From Planctomycetota bacterium (GTDB lineage: Bacteria > Planctomycetota > UBA1135): a stretch of 34,542 nucleotides of DNA. Numbering within the stretch: the stretch's first letter is position 1; every line of letters starts with the position of its first letter. The translations under genes and the position numbers were made by a program. Below are positions 21,662 to 29,606 of the stretch, piece by piece. Under the pieces are notes generated by a model. The model saw only the letters and a list, made by a program, of their open reading frames with translations. It was not told where the DNA came from and made no database searches. Location of the stretch: assembly GCA_003696625.1 (NCBI GenBank), contig RFGR01000109.1, forward strand, positions 1 through 34,542, written 5' to 3'.

Positions 21662-21707
21662 AATCCGGCCCGATTCCCTGGACCCTGATCGCGGAAAGAC
21701 CGTAACC
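21662..21707 (-). repeat. Dispersed hairpin element, copy A (upstream of the hao-like gene)
   Basis: Read on the minus strand: the GGTTACG box (21707-21701), 15 nt, then the hairpin ATCAGGGTCC, loop AGGGAATC, and GGGCCGGATT (21671-21662). Compared with copy B, the change GGACC to GGGCC turns a U-A into a U-G pair, so the inner stem is kept. The orientation is opposite to copy B, so the two copies face each other 4.3 kb apart. Confidence 0.75.
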
Positions 21708-22005
21708 ACGCCCCACCGAGTCCGTCTGGCCCGAGAGGCGGAAGGTGTGGGGTGCCGCCTGCCGCTTCCAGAAAGGCCCGACGAAGGCGACGGCTCGGCC
21801 GCCGCGGTCCGATCGAGTCGCGGATCCAGGCGGCGAACCGCCTGCGCCCGGGCAGCGAGCCGATCAGGGCGCTCGGTCAGAAGCCGACCGGCTCCGGGCC
21901 GGCCGGACCGGTGGCGGGAGCGGAATCCCCTCCTCCGTCCGCTTCCGCCCGATTCCGCCGGATTCCGAAGGAGAGAGGTACCGCTCCCCGCCGATCTCGA
22001 GGTCC

Positions 22006-22020
22006 ACCGCTCCGGGCGGT
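22006..22020 (-). terminator. Weak hairpin after the beta-helix gene
   Basis: ACCGC-TCCGG-GCGGT (5-bp stem, 5-nt loop) begins 14 nt beyond the stop of the CFI-box protein. It is short and has no T-tract, so only a tentative terminator. Confidence 0.3.
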
Positions 22021-22034
22021 TCCTTCAGGGGCGC

Positions 22035-23945
22035 TCAGCGCCGGCGCCGGAACAGCCAGAACAGCCCCCCCAGCACCAGCACCGCCGCCGCGAACCGGTC
22101 GGCCGGATGAGAGCGCAGCAGCCCCTCGGCCGCCAGCACCGGTGCCGCCAGCGCCGCCCGGGAGGCGCGCCGGGCCCACTCCCGGCCCTCGATCCAGGAA
22201 GCCGCCTTGGGACCGTACTCGTAGTAGGCGCGGACGAAGGATCGGCCAGGAGCGCCGGCCAGCAGGTAGTCGTCCCGGAAGCGCCGCAGCACTCGGACCT
22301 CGGGCGCGTCGTAATCGCCGTGGGCCGCGGTGGCGACGAAGCAGCCGGTGCTGTTGCCGCCACCGCCGCCGACGGTGGTGACCCGGAAGTTGGCACTGCC
22401 GGCCTGGCCGCCGGGCAGGGCCACGTCCACCGCCCAGGTGCCTTCGTCAGCCAGAGCCGGGATATCGAAGATGAAGCCGGTGCCGTCGGCGAACACCGCC
22501 GGGTCGACGGTGATGCTGGTCGCCCCCTTGCGGATGGCGACGATCATCTGCCCGATGGTCGCATCCGGGTCGTCGTTGTCGACGAAACCGGTGTTGGCGT
22601 CCTTGGCCCGCACGGTCAGGGTCGAGGGCGTGTTCTCGGCCACCTTCCCCGGCGAAACGGTCATCGACAGGAGATCGAACAGGATCGGATCGAGATCGAC
22701 CAGGGTCTGCGGGACCCCCTGGTAGTCGATCATGGACTGGGCCGTGCCGAGGTTGACCGTGCCCCAGAAGTTGCCTTCGGCCGGGAGGAGCTGGAGCAGG
22801 GTCAGGTAGTTGGCCATGTCCGGATCCAGGGCCAGATTGAAGCCGCCGGCGTTCTTGAAGGTGTTCCGGCCGGTGCCGTTGGCGGCGGTGCCCAGGTCCG
22901 GCAGGCAGTTGACGCCGCCGCTGGCCGGGGCGGTGACCACGAACGCGATCCCGTCGCCGGTCGAGCCGTTGATGGTGTTGCCGGTGAAGGGACAGGTCAG
23001 GTCGGCGGTCGAGAAGCCGTTGTTCTCGGTCTCGAGCGAGACGTTGGTCGTGTTGCCGCTGAACAGGTTGTACTTGACCTCCCCGTCGCAGACCGCGCTG
23101 CGGCCGCTGGTCGAGCTGGCCAGCACGCGCAGACCGACGCCGCCGGAGGTCACCTGGTTGCTCTGGACCAGAACGCCGTTGCTGGCGTCGCGGGCGGCGC
23201 TGGCGGTGGCGCTGACCTCGATGCCGGCGCTGCTCGAGACCGAGATGTCGTTCCTGCGCACCTCGCAGGTGTCGAGGACGATGCCGCCGTCGCTGGCCTC
23301 GATCGCGACTCCCACCTGGCAGTTGGTGATCGTGCAGTCGCTGACCACGCTCTGGGCCAGAACGGTGCCGGTGCCGCGCGCCTGCAGCCGCACCCCGTGC
23401 GGGGCCGAACTCGGGCTCAGGGCCGAGTTCCGGACCCAAATCACATGGCTGCCGGCGGCGTCGAGCAGGGCCCGCACCGCCGCGACCGAAAAGCTCTCGA
23501 ACAGACAGTCGTCGACGTCGAGCGGGTGGGTGAGGGCGCCGCCGCCGCTGGCCACCTCGACTCCGATCGTGCAGTTGCGGAGGCGCAGGCCCTGGAGCGT
23601 GCCGCCGTCGGCGAAGACGCTGTTGACCCGGAAGACGGAGGTGGTGCCGGCAGCGTCGAACACCGCCGCGTGGTCGCTGCCCGGGTAGACCAGATCGACC
23701 CCGTCGACGAGCACGATCGGAAAGCTCTCGCCGTTGGTGGCGGCGCTGAAGACGCCGTCCTTGAGTTCGACCCGGTCGCCGCTGGCGGCCACGGTCATGG
23801 CGTGGGTGACGGTCAGCCACGGGTCGCCGGCGAGGCCGGTGGCAGCGTCGTCGCCGTTGACCGGATCGACGTACCAGGTGGTCTGAGCCGCCGCCGGCGC
23901 GGCGAGCGGGAGGAGGACGCAGAGCAGGGCGGGGAAGCGGCGCAT
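22035..23945 (-). CDS. Secreted parallel-beta (NosD-like) protein with CFI-box C-terminus
   Basis: A 636-residue surface or exported protein. The signal peptide (LLCVLLPLAAPAAAQ) is followed by TTWYVDPVNGDDAATGLAGD, a DUF1565/pectate-lyase-like start. A right-handed beta-helix of about 350 residues then has many short repeats of the type N-x-F/I-x-x-N-x-x-G (KYNLFSGNTTN, GNTINGSTGDG). From about residue 430 an Ig-like region is present. The tail has CFVATAAHGDYDAPEVRVLR, the CFI-box motif with its invariant Cys, then a conserved Arg/Tyr-rich segment, and a final transmembrane stretch (AAVLVLGGLFWLF) followed by RRRR, a CTERM-like sorting architecture. No enzymatic residues were identified. 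The start ATG 23945 lies 31 nt after a TAGAAT box that overlaps the stop of gpmI. Confidence 0.85.
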   Translation of the reverse strand: MRRFPALLCVLLPLAAPAAAQTTWYVDPVNGDDAATGLAGDPWLTVTHAMTVAASGDRVELKDGVFSAATNGESFPIVLVDGVDLVYPGSDHAAVFDAAGTTSVFRVNSVFADGGTLQGLRLRNCTIGVEVASGGGALTHPLDVDDCLFESFSVAAVRALLDAAGSHVIWVRNSALSPSSAPHGVRLQARGTGTVLAQSVVSDCTITNCQVGVAIEASDGGIVLDTCEVRRNDISVSSSAGIEVSATASAARDASNGVLVQSNQVTSGGVGLRVLASSTSGRSAVCDGEVKYNLFSGNTTNVSLETENNGFSTADLTCPFTGNTINGSTGDGIAFVVTAPASGGVNCLPDLGTAANGTGRNTFKNAGGFNLALDPDMANYLTLLQLLPAEGNFWGTVNLGTAQSMIDYQGVPQTLVDLDPILFDLLSMTVSPGKVAENTPSTLTVRAKDANTGFVDNDDPDATIGQMIVAIRKGATSITVDPAVFADGTGFIFDIPALADEGTWAVDVALPGGQAGSANFRVTTVGGGGGNSTGCFVATAAHGDYDAPEVRVLRRFRDDYLLAGAPGRSFVRAYYEYGPKAASWIEGREWARRASRAALAAPVLAAEGLLRSHPADRFAAAVLVLGGLFWLFRRRR

Positions 23946-23976
23946 GGGACCTGCCGGCGGCTCGGCCGGAACCCGG

Positions 23977-23982
23977 ATTCTA
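23977..23982 (-). promoter_or_regulatory. -10 box TAGAAT overlapping the gpmI stop codon
   Basis: The minus strand TAG stop of gpmI (23982-23980) is the first half of TAGAAT. The ATG of the beta-helix gene follows after 31 nt, giving a leader of about 25 nt. That leader can form CCGGC-N6-GCCGG (23969-23954). Confidence 0.55.
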
Positions 23983-25515
23983 CCCCGCGAGCAGCGAGCG
24001 GCCGTCCATCTCGGTCGGCTGCGCCAGCCCCATCGTCTCGAGCAGGGTCGGGGCGACGTCGGCCAGGACCCCGTGCGGCCGCAGGCGGGCGCCGCGGAAA
24101 CGTTCGCCGAGGAGCAGGAAGGGCACCGGGTTGAGGGTGTGGGCGGTGTGCGGCTCGCCGGTCGTCGGGTCCCGCATCTGCTCGGAGTTGCCGTGGTCGG
24201 CGGTGATCGCGACCGTGCCGCCGCGGGCCAGCGCCGCCGCCACGATCCGGCCGAGACAGGCGTCGACCGCCCGCACCGCCGCCTCCGCCGCCGCCTGGAT
24301 CCCGGTGTGGCCGACCATGTCCGAGTTGGCGAAGTTGACCACGTAGAGATCGTGCTGGCCGCGCTCGAGCCGCCGGCAGACCTGGTCGCAGACTTCAGGC
24401 GCCGACATCTCCGGCTGCAGGTCGTAGGTCGCCACCTTCGGCGACGGCACCAGCAGCCGCTCCTCGCCCGGGTAGGGATCCTCGCGGCCGCCGTTGAAGA
24501 AGAAAGTGACGTGGGCGTACTTCTCGGTCTCGGCGCAGCGGAACTGGCGGCGGCCGGCGGCAGCCACCAGCTCGCCGAACATCGCCCGCAGCTCCTCGGG
24601 CGGGAAGGCGACCGGGCAAGCGAAGTCGTCCCGGTAGCGGGTCATCGTCACGTAGTGGACCCGGGGCCGGCGGACGCGGTCGAAGCCGGCGAAGTCCTCG
24701 GCCAGGAAGGCCTCGCTGAGCTGGCGGACGCGGTCGGCGCGGAAGTTAAAACAGAGGACCGCGTCGCCGTCGCGGACTGGCCGGCCGCCGGCGATCAGGG
24801 TCGGCTGGACGAACTCGTCGCTCTCGCCGCGCTCGCGGGCGGCGGCCAGGGCGGCGCCGGCGGCGGCGGCCTCGTGCTCGGCTCGGCCCAGGACCATCGC
24901 CCGCCAGAAGCGCTCGGTCCGATCCCAGCGTCGATCGCGGTCCATGCCGAAGTAGCGGCCGCAGATCGTGGCCAGTCGGCCGCCGCAGGCGGCGAGCATC
25001 TCCTCCAGGGCGGCGAGGTGCTGCGGGGCGGCGTTCGGCGGCGTGTCGCGGCCGTCGAGCAGGGCGTGGAAGGCGAGCCGCTCTCCGGGCAGACCCATCT
25101 CGCGGGCCAGCTCGAGGAGCGCCCGGTAGTGGCGGTCGGAAGCGTGGACGCCGCCGTCGCCGATCAGCCCCCACAGATGGAGGGTGGAGCCGTGGTCGAG
25201 AGCATGCTGCACCGCGCCGCGCAAGGCGCCGTTCAACCGGAACTCGCCCTCCTCGATCGCCCGGTCGATGCGGCTGATCGTCTGGAAGACGACCCGGCCG
25301 GCGCCGAGATTGGTGTGGCCGACCTCGGAGTTGCCCATCAGGCCGCGCGGCAGGCCGACCTCCCGCCCGGAAGCGCTGAGGAGCGCCGTCGGCCATTCGG
25401 CCGTCCAGCGCAGGAAGTTTTCGGCCGGCGCGCGGGTGATCGCGTTCCAGTCCGTGGCCGGGGCCTGGCCCCAGCCGTCCAGAACCAGCAGCAGGGTCGG
25501 TTCGACGGCGCCCAT
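23980..25515 (-). CDS. gpmI: 2,3-Bisphosphoglycerate-independent phosphoglycerate mutase
   Basis: The glycolytic enzyme that interconverts 3- and 2-phosphoglycerate without a bisphosphate cofactor, using two metal ions and a phosphoserine. The protein has 511 residues, the normal GpmI length. The first metal Asp is in LLLVLDGWG, and the catalytic Ser63 is in GLMGNSEVGHTNLGAGR. Other landmarks are ALLDGRDTPPNAA, ICGRYFGMDRDRRWDR, VNFANSDMVGHTG and TADHGNSEQM, all intact. The start ATG 25515 begins the conserved N-terminus; the frame remains open upstream only by chance. It is divergent from the M48 protease by 94 nt. No good TANNNT box was seen before it (only GAATGT). Confidence 0.95.
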   Translation of the reverse strand: MGAVEPTLLLVLDGWGQAPATDWNAITRAPAENFLRWTAEWPTALLSASGREVGLPRGLMGNSEVGHTNLGAGRVVFQTISRIDRAIEEGEFRLNGALRGAVQHALDHGSTLHLWGLIGDGGVHASDRHYRALLELAREMGLPGERLAFHALLDGRDTPPNAAPQHLAALEEMLAACGGRLATICGRYFGMDRDRRWDRTERFWRAMVLGRAEHEAAAAGAALAAARERGESDEFVQPTLIAGGRPVRDGDAVLCFNFRADRVRQLSEAFLAEDFAGFDRVRRPRVHYVTMTRYRDDFACPVAFPPEELRAMFGELVAAAGRRQFRCAETEKYAHVTFFFNGGREDPYPGEERLLVPSPKVATYDLQPEMSAPEVCDQVCRRLERGQHDLYVVNFANSDMVGHTGIQAAAEAAVRAVDACLGRIVAAALARGGTVAITADHGNSEQMRDPTTGEPHTAHTLNPVPFLLLGERFRGARLRPHGVLADVAPTLLETMGLAQPTEMDGRSLLAG

Positions 25516-25572
25516 CGTGACATTCCACGCGTCCGACCGGCCGTGCCGACCGCCGGCGGGCGGAAGGGGCAC

Positions 25573-25578
25573 TAGGAT
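25573..25578 (+). promoter_or_regulatory. -10 box TAGGAT for the M48 protease, with leader hairpin
   Basis: TAGGAT lies 31 nt before ATG 25610. The predicted leader of about 25 nt contains GGCGGC-TTC-GCCGCC (25587-25601), a tight hairpin with a CUUCG-like tip placed 8 nt before the start codon. Confidence 0.5.
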
Positions 25579-25609
25579 AGGCGCCCGGCGGCTTCGCCGC
25601 CGTTCCGCC

Positions 25610-26446
25610 ATGGCCCGTTCCCTCGTCCGCCGCCCGAGTCCCCGTGCCCTGTTCCTGGTCGCGGCCCTGGCCGCGGCCTGCGCCACCGTCCCCGGCACCG
25701 GCCGCCGGCAGCTCAAACTGATCCCGCTCGACCAGGAGATGGCCCTCGGCCGCGAGGCCTACGCCGAGGCGCTGTCCGAGGCGCCGCTGGTCACTTCCGG
25801 GCCCGACTACGAAATGGTCCAGCGGGTCGGCGAACGGGTCGCCCGCGCCGCACGGATCCTCTACCCCGATCCGGCCCGCCGCTTCGACTGGGAGATCAAC
25901 CTGATCGACGACCCGGAGGTGGTGAACGCCTGGGCCCTGCCCGGCGGCAAGGCGGCGGTCTACACCGGCCTGCTGCCGGTCACCCAGGATGAGGCCAGCC
26001 TGGCGGTGGTGGTCGGCCACGAGGTGGCGCACGCCATCGCCCACCACGGCGCCGAGCGCATGAGCCAGGAGATCGGCCTGAACAGCGGTCTGACCGTGGC
26101 CGGCCTGATCCTGCAGGCGAAGAAGGACGACCCCAAGGAGGCCCAGATGATCATGGCCGCCCTCGGTGCCGGCACCACGGTCGGCATCCTGCTGCCCTAC
26201 TCGCGCCTGCACGAGTCCGAGGCGGACGAGCTCGGCCTCTACCTGGCCGCCCGCGCCGGCTACGACCCGCACGCCGCGATCGGCCTGTGGCAGCGGATGG
26301 CCGCCACCGGCGGCGCCCGACCGCCGCAGTTCCTCTCCACCCACCCGAGCGAGGAGACCCGGATCAAACGGCTGCGCCGGGCGATGCCGAAGGCGATGCG
26401 CTACTACCGGCAGGCCCAGCGCGAGGCGGCGCAGCAGGGCGGTTGA
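25610..26446 (+). CDS. M48-family metalloprotease lipoprotein
   Basis: A 278-residue zinc protease of the Oma1/LoiP/BepA type, probably tethered to the periplasmic side of a membrane. The hydrophobic signal ends in AALAAACATVPGTG, with Cys24 as a likely lipidation site. The zinc site is HEVAH (His137, Glu138, His141) within VVVGHEVAHAIAHHGAERM; the third ligand Glu is in RLHESEADELGL. The ending STHPSEETRIKRL is characteristic of the family. These proteases degrade misfolded envelope proteins. No TPR domain is present, so it is not a full BepA. It is followed after 9 nt by the M28 peptidase in the same transcript. Confidence 0.9.
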   Translation: MARSLVRRPSPRALFLVAALAAACATVPGTGRRQLKLIPLDQEMALGREAYAEALSEAPLVTSGPDYEMVQRVGERVARAARILYPDPARRFDWEINLIDDPEVVNAWALPGGKAAVYTGLLPVTQDEASLAVVVGHEVAHAIAHHGAERMSQEIGLNSGLTVAGLILQAKKDDPKEAQMIMAALGAGTTVGILLPYSRLHESEADELGLYLAARAGYDPHAAIGLWQRMAATGGARPPQFLSTHPSEETRIKRLRRAMPKAMRYYRQAQREAAQQGG

Positions 26447-26455
26447 GGGCGCCGC

Positions 26456-28141
26456 ATGTTCGCGGCTCTCGCCCTTCTGGCCGCGGCGCCCCAGGCGCCG
26501 ACCACGCCGGCCGCCCTCTCCCCGGAACGGCTCCAGGCCGACGTCCGTTTCCTGGCCTGCGACGAGCTGGGCGGCCGCGCCGCCGGCGGCCCGGGCGCGG
26601 CGATCGCCGCCGCCTGGCTCGAGGCGCGCTTTCGCCGGCTCGGTCTCGAGCCCCTGGCCGGAGCCTGGCGCCACCCCTTTCCGGCGGCGCCGAGGCGGAT
26701 CGACCGTGCGGCCTGCCGCCTGGTCGTGACCGGGGTCGGCGACGAACCGCTGGTGGTCGAACCCGGTCCGGACCTCCTCCCTCACCCGACGGCGCCGACC
26801 GGGACCGCCGTCGGCGAGATCGTCTTCGCCGGTTACGGCATCCATGCCCCGGAGCTGGGCTACGACGACCTCGAGTCGGTCGACCTGCACGGTCGGGTGG
26901 CGCTGATCCTGCGCTGGGAGCCGGGTGCCGACGACGAGCACAGCCGCTTCGCCGGCCTGACCCTCACCCCGCACGCCGAGCTGGCGCGCAAGATCCGCGC
27001 CTGCCAAGAACGAGGCGCGGTGGCGGTCCTGATCGCGCCGCCGCCGGGACCGGCGAAGGAGGCCGACGCCTTCGGGGCGGCGTGCTGGCCGTCCTTCTCC
27101 CCCTACGCCCGGGCCTTGGAGCCGCTGGTCGAGCGCCGTCTCGGTGCCCGCGAGCGGGAGCAGGGAAACCTCACCCCGGCCGGGGTGGCGGCCGAGCTGG
27201 TCGCTTCGCTGCAGGCCTCGGCCCCGCTCGGCGCCCGCGTGCCGGTGGCGACGATTTCGCGCCGGCTGGCCGAGAAGCTGGTCCGGGCCGGCGGCGGCGA
27301 CCTGCGGCGCTGGGTGCGCGAGACCGACGAGGCCGGCCTCGGCGACGGCTTCCCGCTCGGTCTCCGCGCGGAGCTGAGCCTGGCGCTGGAGCCGCCGGCC
27401 CGCACCGGCTGGAACGTCGCCGCGGTGCTGCCGGGCGCCGACCCGGAGCTGCGCGGGGAGTTCGTCGTCGTCGGCGCCCACTACGACCACGTCGGCCGTG
27501 CCGGCGACGGCCGGATCTGGCACGGGGCCGACGACAACGCCTCCGGGGTGGCGGCGCTGTTGGCCATCGCCGAGGCCCTGGCCTGGGGGAGTCCGCCGCC
27601 GCGCCGTTCGATCCTGTTCCTGGCCTTCGACGGCGAGGAACTCGGCCTGCTCGGCTCGTCTTGGTTCCTGGCCTCCGGCCTCGTCCCGCCCGAGCGGATC
27701 GCCGCCATGCTCAACCTGGACATGATCGGCCGCGCGGTGGCCGGCCGCTTCCACGTCCTCGGCAGCCGGTCGAGCCCGGACCTCGCCGAGCGGGTCGAAC
27801 GGCTCGCCGCCGGCCTGCAGGTGCGGCCGGATTTCGAGGGCGAGCAGTTCTTCGATCGCAGCGATCAGGCGCCGTTCTATTTCCGGCGGGTGCCGGTGCT
27901 GTTCTTCAACACCGACGAACACGCCGACTACCATCGGCCGAGCGACACCTGGGAGAAGCTGGACTACCGGGCGGCGGCCGGGATCGCCACTCTCGGCTGG
28001 CGGCTGGCGGCGGAACTGGCCGCAACCGAAGAACGGCCGGCCTTCGTCGACGGCTACGGAAGGCTGGACCCCCGCTTCGGCGCCCCGCCGGAGATCCCGA
28101 CCCCGTTCCCGCTCGCCTTCGAGGACCGCCTCGACTACTGA
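26456..28141 (+). CDS. M28-family zinc aminopeptidase with PA domain
   Basis: A 561-residue exported peptidase (signal MFAALALLAAAPQAP). An N-terminal segment (LQADVRFLACDELGGRAAGG) and a PA-type insert (VGEIVFAGYGIHAPELGYDD, then ARKIRACQERGAVAVLI) precede the catalytic domain. Zinc ligands and catalytic residues are visible: GAHYDHVG (His), GADDNASGVAALL (bridging Asp), DGEELGLLGS (catalytic Glu and ligand Glu), NLDMIGR (Asp) and DYHRPSDT (His). The set is complete, so it should be active. The start ATG 26456 follows the M48 stop by 9 nt. The pair may act in sequence on envelope proteins, protease then aminopeptidase (inference). A nested hairpin follows the gene. Confidence 0.92.
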   Translation: MFAALALLAAAPQAPTTPAALSPERLQADVRFLACDELGGRAAGGPGAAIAAAWLEARFRRLGLEPLAGAWRHPFPAAPRRIDRAACRLVVTGVGDEPLVVEPGPDLLPHPTAPTGTAVGEIVFAGYGIHAPELGYDDLESVDLHGRVALILRWEPGADDEHSRFAGLTLTPHAELARKIRACQERGAVAVLIAPPPGPAKEADAFGAACWPSFSPYARALEPLVERRLGAREREQGNLTPAGVAAELVASLQASAPLGARVPVATISRRLAEKLVRAGGGDLRRWVRETDEAGLGDGFPLGLRAELSLALEPPARTGWNVAAVLPGADPELRGEFVVVGAHYDHVGRAGDGRIWHGADDNASGVAALLAIAEALAWGSPPPRRSILFLAFDGEELGLLGSSWFLASGLVPPERIAAMLNLDMIGRAVAGRFHVLGSRSSPDLAERVERLAAGLQVRPDFEGEQFFDRSDQAPFYFRRVPVLFFNTDEHADYHRPSDTWEKLDYRAAAGIATLGWRLAAELAATEERPAFVDGYGRLDPRFGAPPEIPTPFPLAFEDRLDY

Positions 28142-28143
28142 GC

Positions 28144-28181
28144 GGCCGGCGAAAGGCCCCGCCGGAGCGGGAGCGCCGGCC
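28144..28181 (+). terminator. Nested hairpin directly before the GH3 promoter
   Basis: An outer stem GGCCGGCG (28144-28151) / CGCCGGCC (28174-28181) encloses an inner stem CCCGC-CGGA-GCGGG (28158-28171). It comes 3 nt after the M28 stop and is immediately followed by the TAAATT -10 box. No T-tract of its own, but it separates two transcription units cleanly. Confidence 0.55.
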
Positions 28182-28187
28182 TAAATT
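28182..28187 (+). promoter_or_regulatory. -10 box TAAATT for the GH3 gene (leaderless)
   Basis: TAAATT, then 7 nt, then the GTG start of the GH3 gene; it follows the terminator hairpin directly. The predicted leader is about 1 nt. Confidence 0.6.
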
Positions 28188-28194
28188 GGCCGCC

Positions 28195-29571
28195 GTGACT
28201 CGAGGACCGACCGACTGGCTGGTCGCCCCCGCCCTGCGGCTCGACCGGGGCGAGGGACTCGCCGAGGCCCTGCGCTGTCTGCGCGAGTTCGATCCTCGCG
28301 TCTTCCTGATCTTCGGCGGCGACGCCGAGGACGTCGCCTGGCTGCACGAGACCCTCGAGGACCAGGCCGAGCATCCGATCCTGTTCGCGGCCGACCTCGA
28401 GCGCGGCGCCGGCCAGCAGTTCGAGGGCCTCACCCCGCTGCCGGACGCTTGGGCCCTCGGCCAGCTCGGCCCGGAGGCCTGCTACGACGCCGGTCACCGC
28501 ACCGCCGCCGAAGCGGCCACCGCCGGGGTGCGCTGGATCTTCGCGCCCTGCCTCGATCTGCACCGCACCGGGCCGGGGGCGGTGAACTCGCCGATCATCG
28601 CCAACCGAGCCTTCGGCGGCGATCCGCTGCGGGTGATCGAATGCGCCCGCGCCTTCGCCCGCGGCGTCCGCGAGGCCGGCGGCATCCCCTGCGCCAAGCA
28701 CTTTCCCGGCCACGGCGGCTGCCCGCAGGACAGCCACACCGAGCACGCGGTCTCGTTCGAGGATCCGGCCGAGCACCTCGAGCCCTTCCGCCGGCTCCTG
28801 GACGAGATCCCGACCGTGATGGTCGGGCACATCGAACTGCCGCTGCTCGACGAAGAGGCCCGCCCGGCCACCCGCTCGCCCCGGATCATGGCCCTGCTGC
28901 GCGACGAACTGGGTTTCGACGGCGTCGCTGTGGCCGACTCGCTGCAGATGAAGGGCTTCGGCGACGGGCCGGAGGAGGAGATGGCCTGCGAATGCCTGGC
29001 CGCCGGCGTCGATCTGCTCCTCGACCCGAGCGATCCGGTCGCCCTGGCCCTCAGCCTGCGCGACGCCCTTGCGCGCGGCGACCTGGCCGAGGAGGTCGTC
29101 CGGCGCGCCGCCGGCCGGATCGACAACCTGATCCGCGGCGCCCTCGACACCCCGGCGCAGCCGCCGCGGCCCCTGGTCCTCGGCGCCGGCACCCGCCGGC
29201 TGCTGCGGCCGCTGGCCGGCGGCCGGCCGGGCCGCTCGGCCCCGCCGCCGCAACTGGCGCTGGCCTTGGCCTCGGTCCCCGATGCCGACCGCTTCCTCGA
29301 GGAATGGGGGATCACTCTGGTCGGCCGCGAAGACCCGCCGCCGTCGCCGCTCCCAGAGAGCGTTCTGATCCTCTGCGGCGCCCGCGAGGGGCACGGCCTG
29401 CCGCAACTGCCCGGCGCCTGGATGGACGCCCTCGCCCACGAGAATCCGGTGGTCTATCTGGCCGGCGCCCCGGACGCCTTCGACCTGCCTCCGGCCAGCG
29501 TCAAGGGCTTCCACCTGCCCGGCCTGTCCCCGGCCCTGCTGGCCCTGCTCTTCGCCGCCGGCGAGGAGTAG
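28195..29571 (+). CDS. Glycoside hydrolase family 3, NagZ-like beta-N-acetylhexosaminidase
   Basis: A 458-residue single-domain GH3 enzyme with no signal peptide, so probably cytoplasmic. The GH3 beta-N-acetylhexosaminidase signature is KHFPGHGG (168-175) followed by QDSHTEH, with the Asp179-His181 dyad used as general acid/base in NagZ. The nucleophile is Asp248 in VAVADSLQMKG. A C-terminal part of about 110 residues after the barrel has no obvious catalytic motif. NagZ enzymes cleave GlcNAc-anhydroMurNAc from recycled cell-wall fragments. With two transporters following, salvage of imported amino sugars is likely. The GTG start follows a -10 box by 7 nt (leaderless). The gene ends in TAG, 35 nt before the transporter fusion. 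Confidence 0.88.
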   Translation: MTRGPTDWLVAPALRLDRGEGLAEALRCLREFDPRVFLIFGGDAEDVAWLHETLEDQAEHPILFAADLERGAGQQFEGLTPLPDAWALGQLGPEACYDAGHRTAAEAATAGVRWIFAPCLDLHRTGPGAVNSPIIANRAFGGDPLRVIECARAFARGVREAGGIPCAKHFPGHGGCPQDSHTEHAVSFEDPAEHLEPFRRLLDEIPTVMVGHIELPLLDEEARPATRSPRIMALLRDELGFDGVAVADSLQMKGFGDGPEEEMACECLAAGVDLLLDPSDPVALALSLRDALARGDLAEEVVRRAAGRIDNLIRGALDTPAQPPRPLVLGAGTRRLLRPLAGGRPGRSAPPPQLALALASVPDADRFLEEWGITLVGREDPPPSPLPESVLILCGAREGHGLPQLPGAWMDALAHENPVVYLAGAPDAFDLPPASVKGFHLPGLSPALLALLFAAGEE

Positions 29572-29606
29572 CCGCCGACCGCGGCGGACCCCGCCTGATC
29601 GCCGCC

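Larger units (their letters stand above)
21546..22034. other. 489-nt intergenic region: long leader of the hao-like gene
   Basis: No gene is supported here. From right to left (minus strand) it holds the 3' side of the beta-helix gene with a weak hairpin, about 300 nt of featureless GC-rich DNA, copy A of the dispersed element (21662-21707), an unusual A/T-rich patch at about 21603-21650 with eight consecutive A residues on the plus strand, a TACTAT -10 candidate (21628-21633), and the ribosome-binding region of the cytochrome. Around 21946-21964 there is GCCCGATTCC and GGATTCC, faintly like the element core. No tRNA was seen. Confidence 0.5.

Noticed and set aside
21546-22034. A tRNA or small RNA gene in the 489-nt gap
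   Set aside because: No T-arm consensus such as GGTTCGAATCC, no cloverleaf pairing and no CCA-like end were found on either strand.
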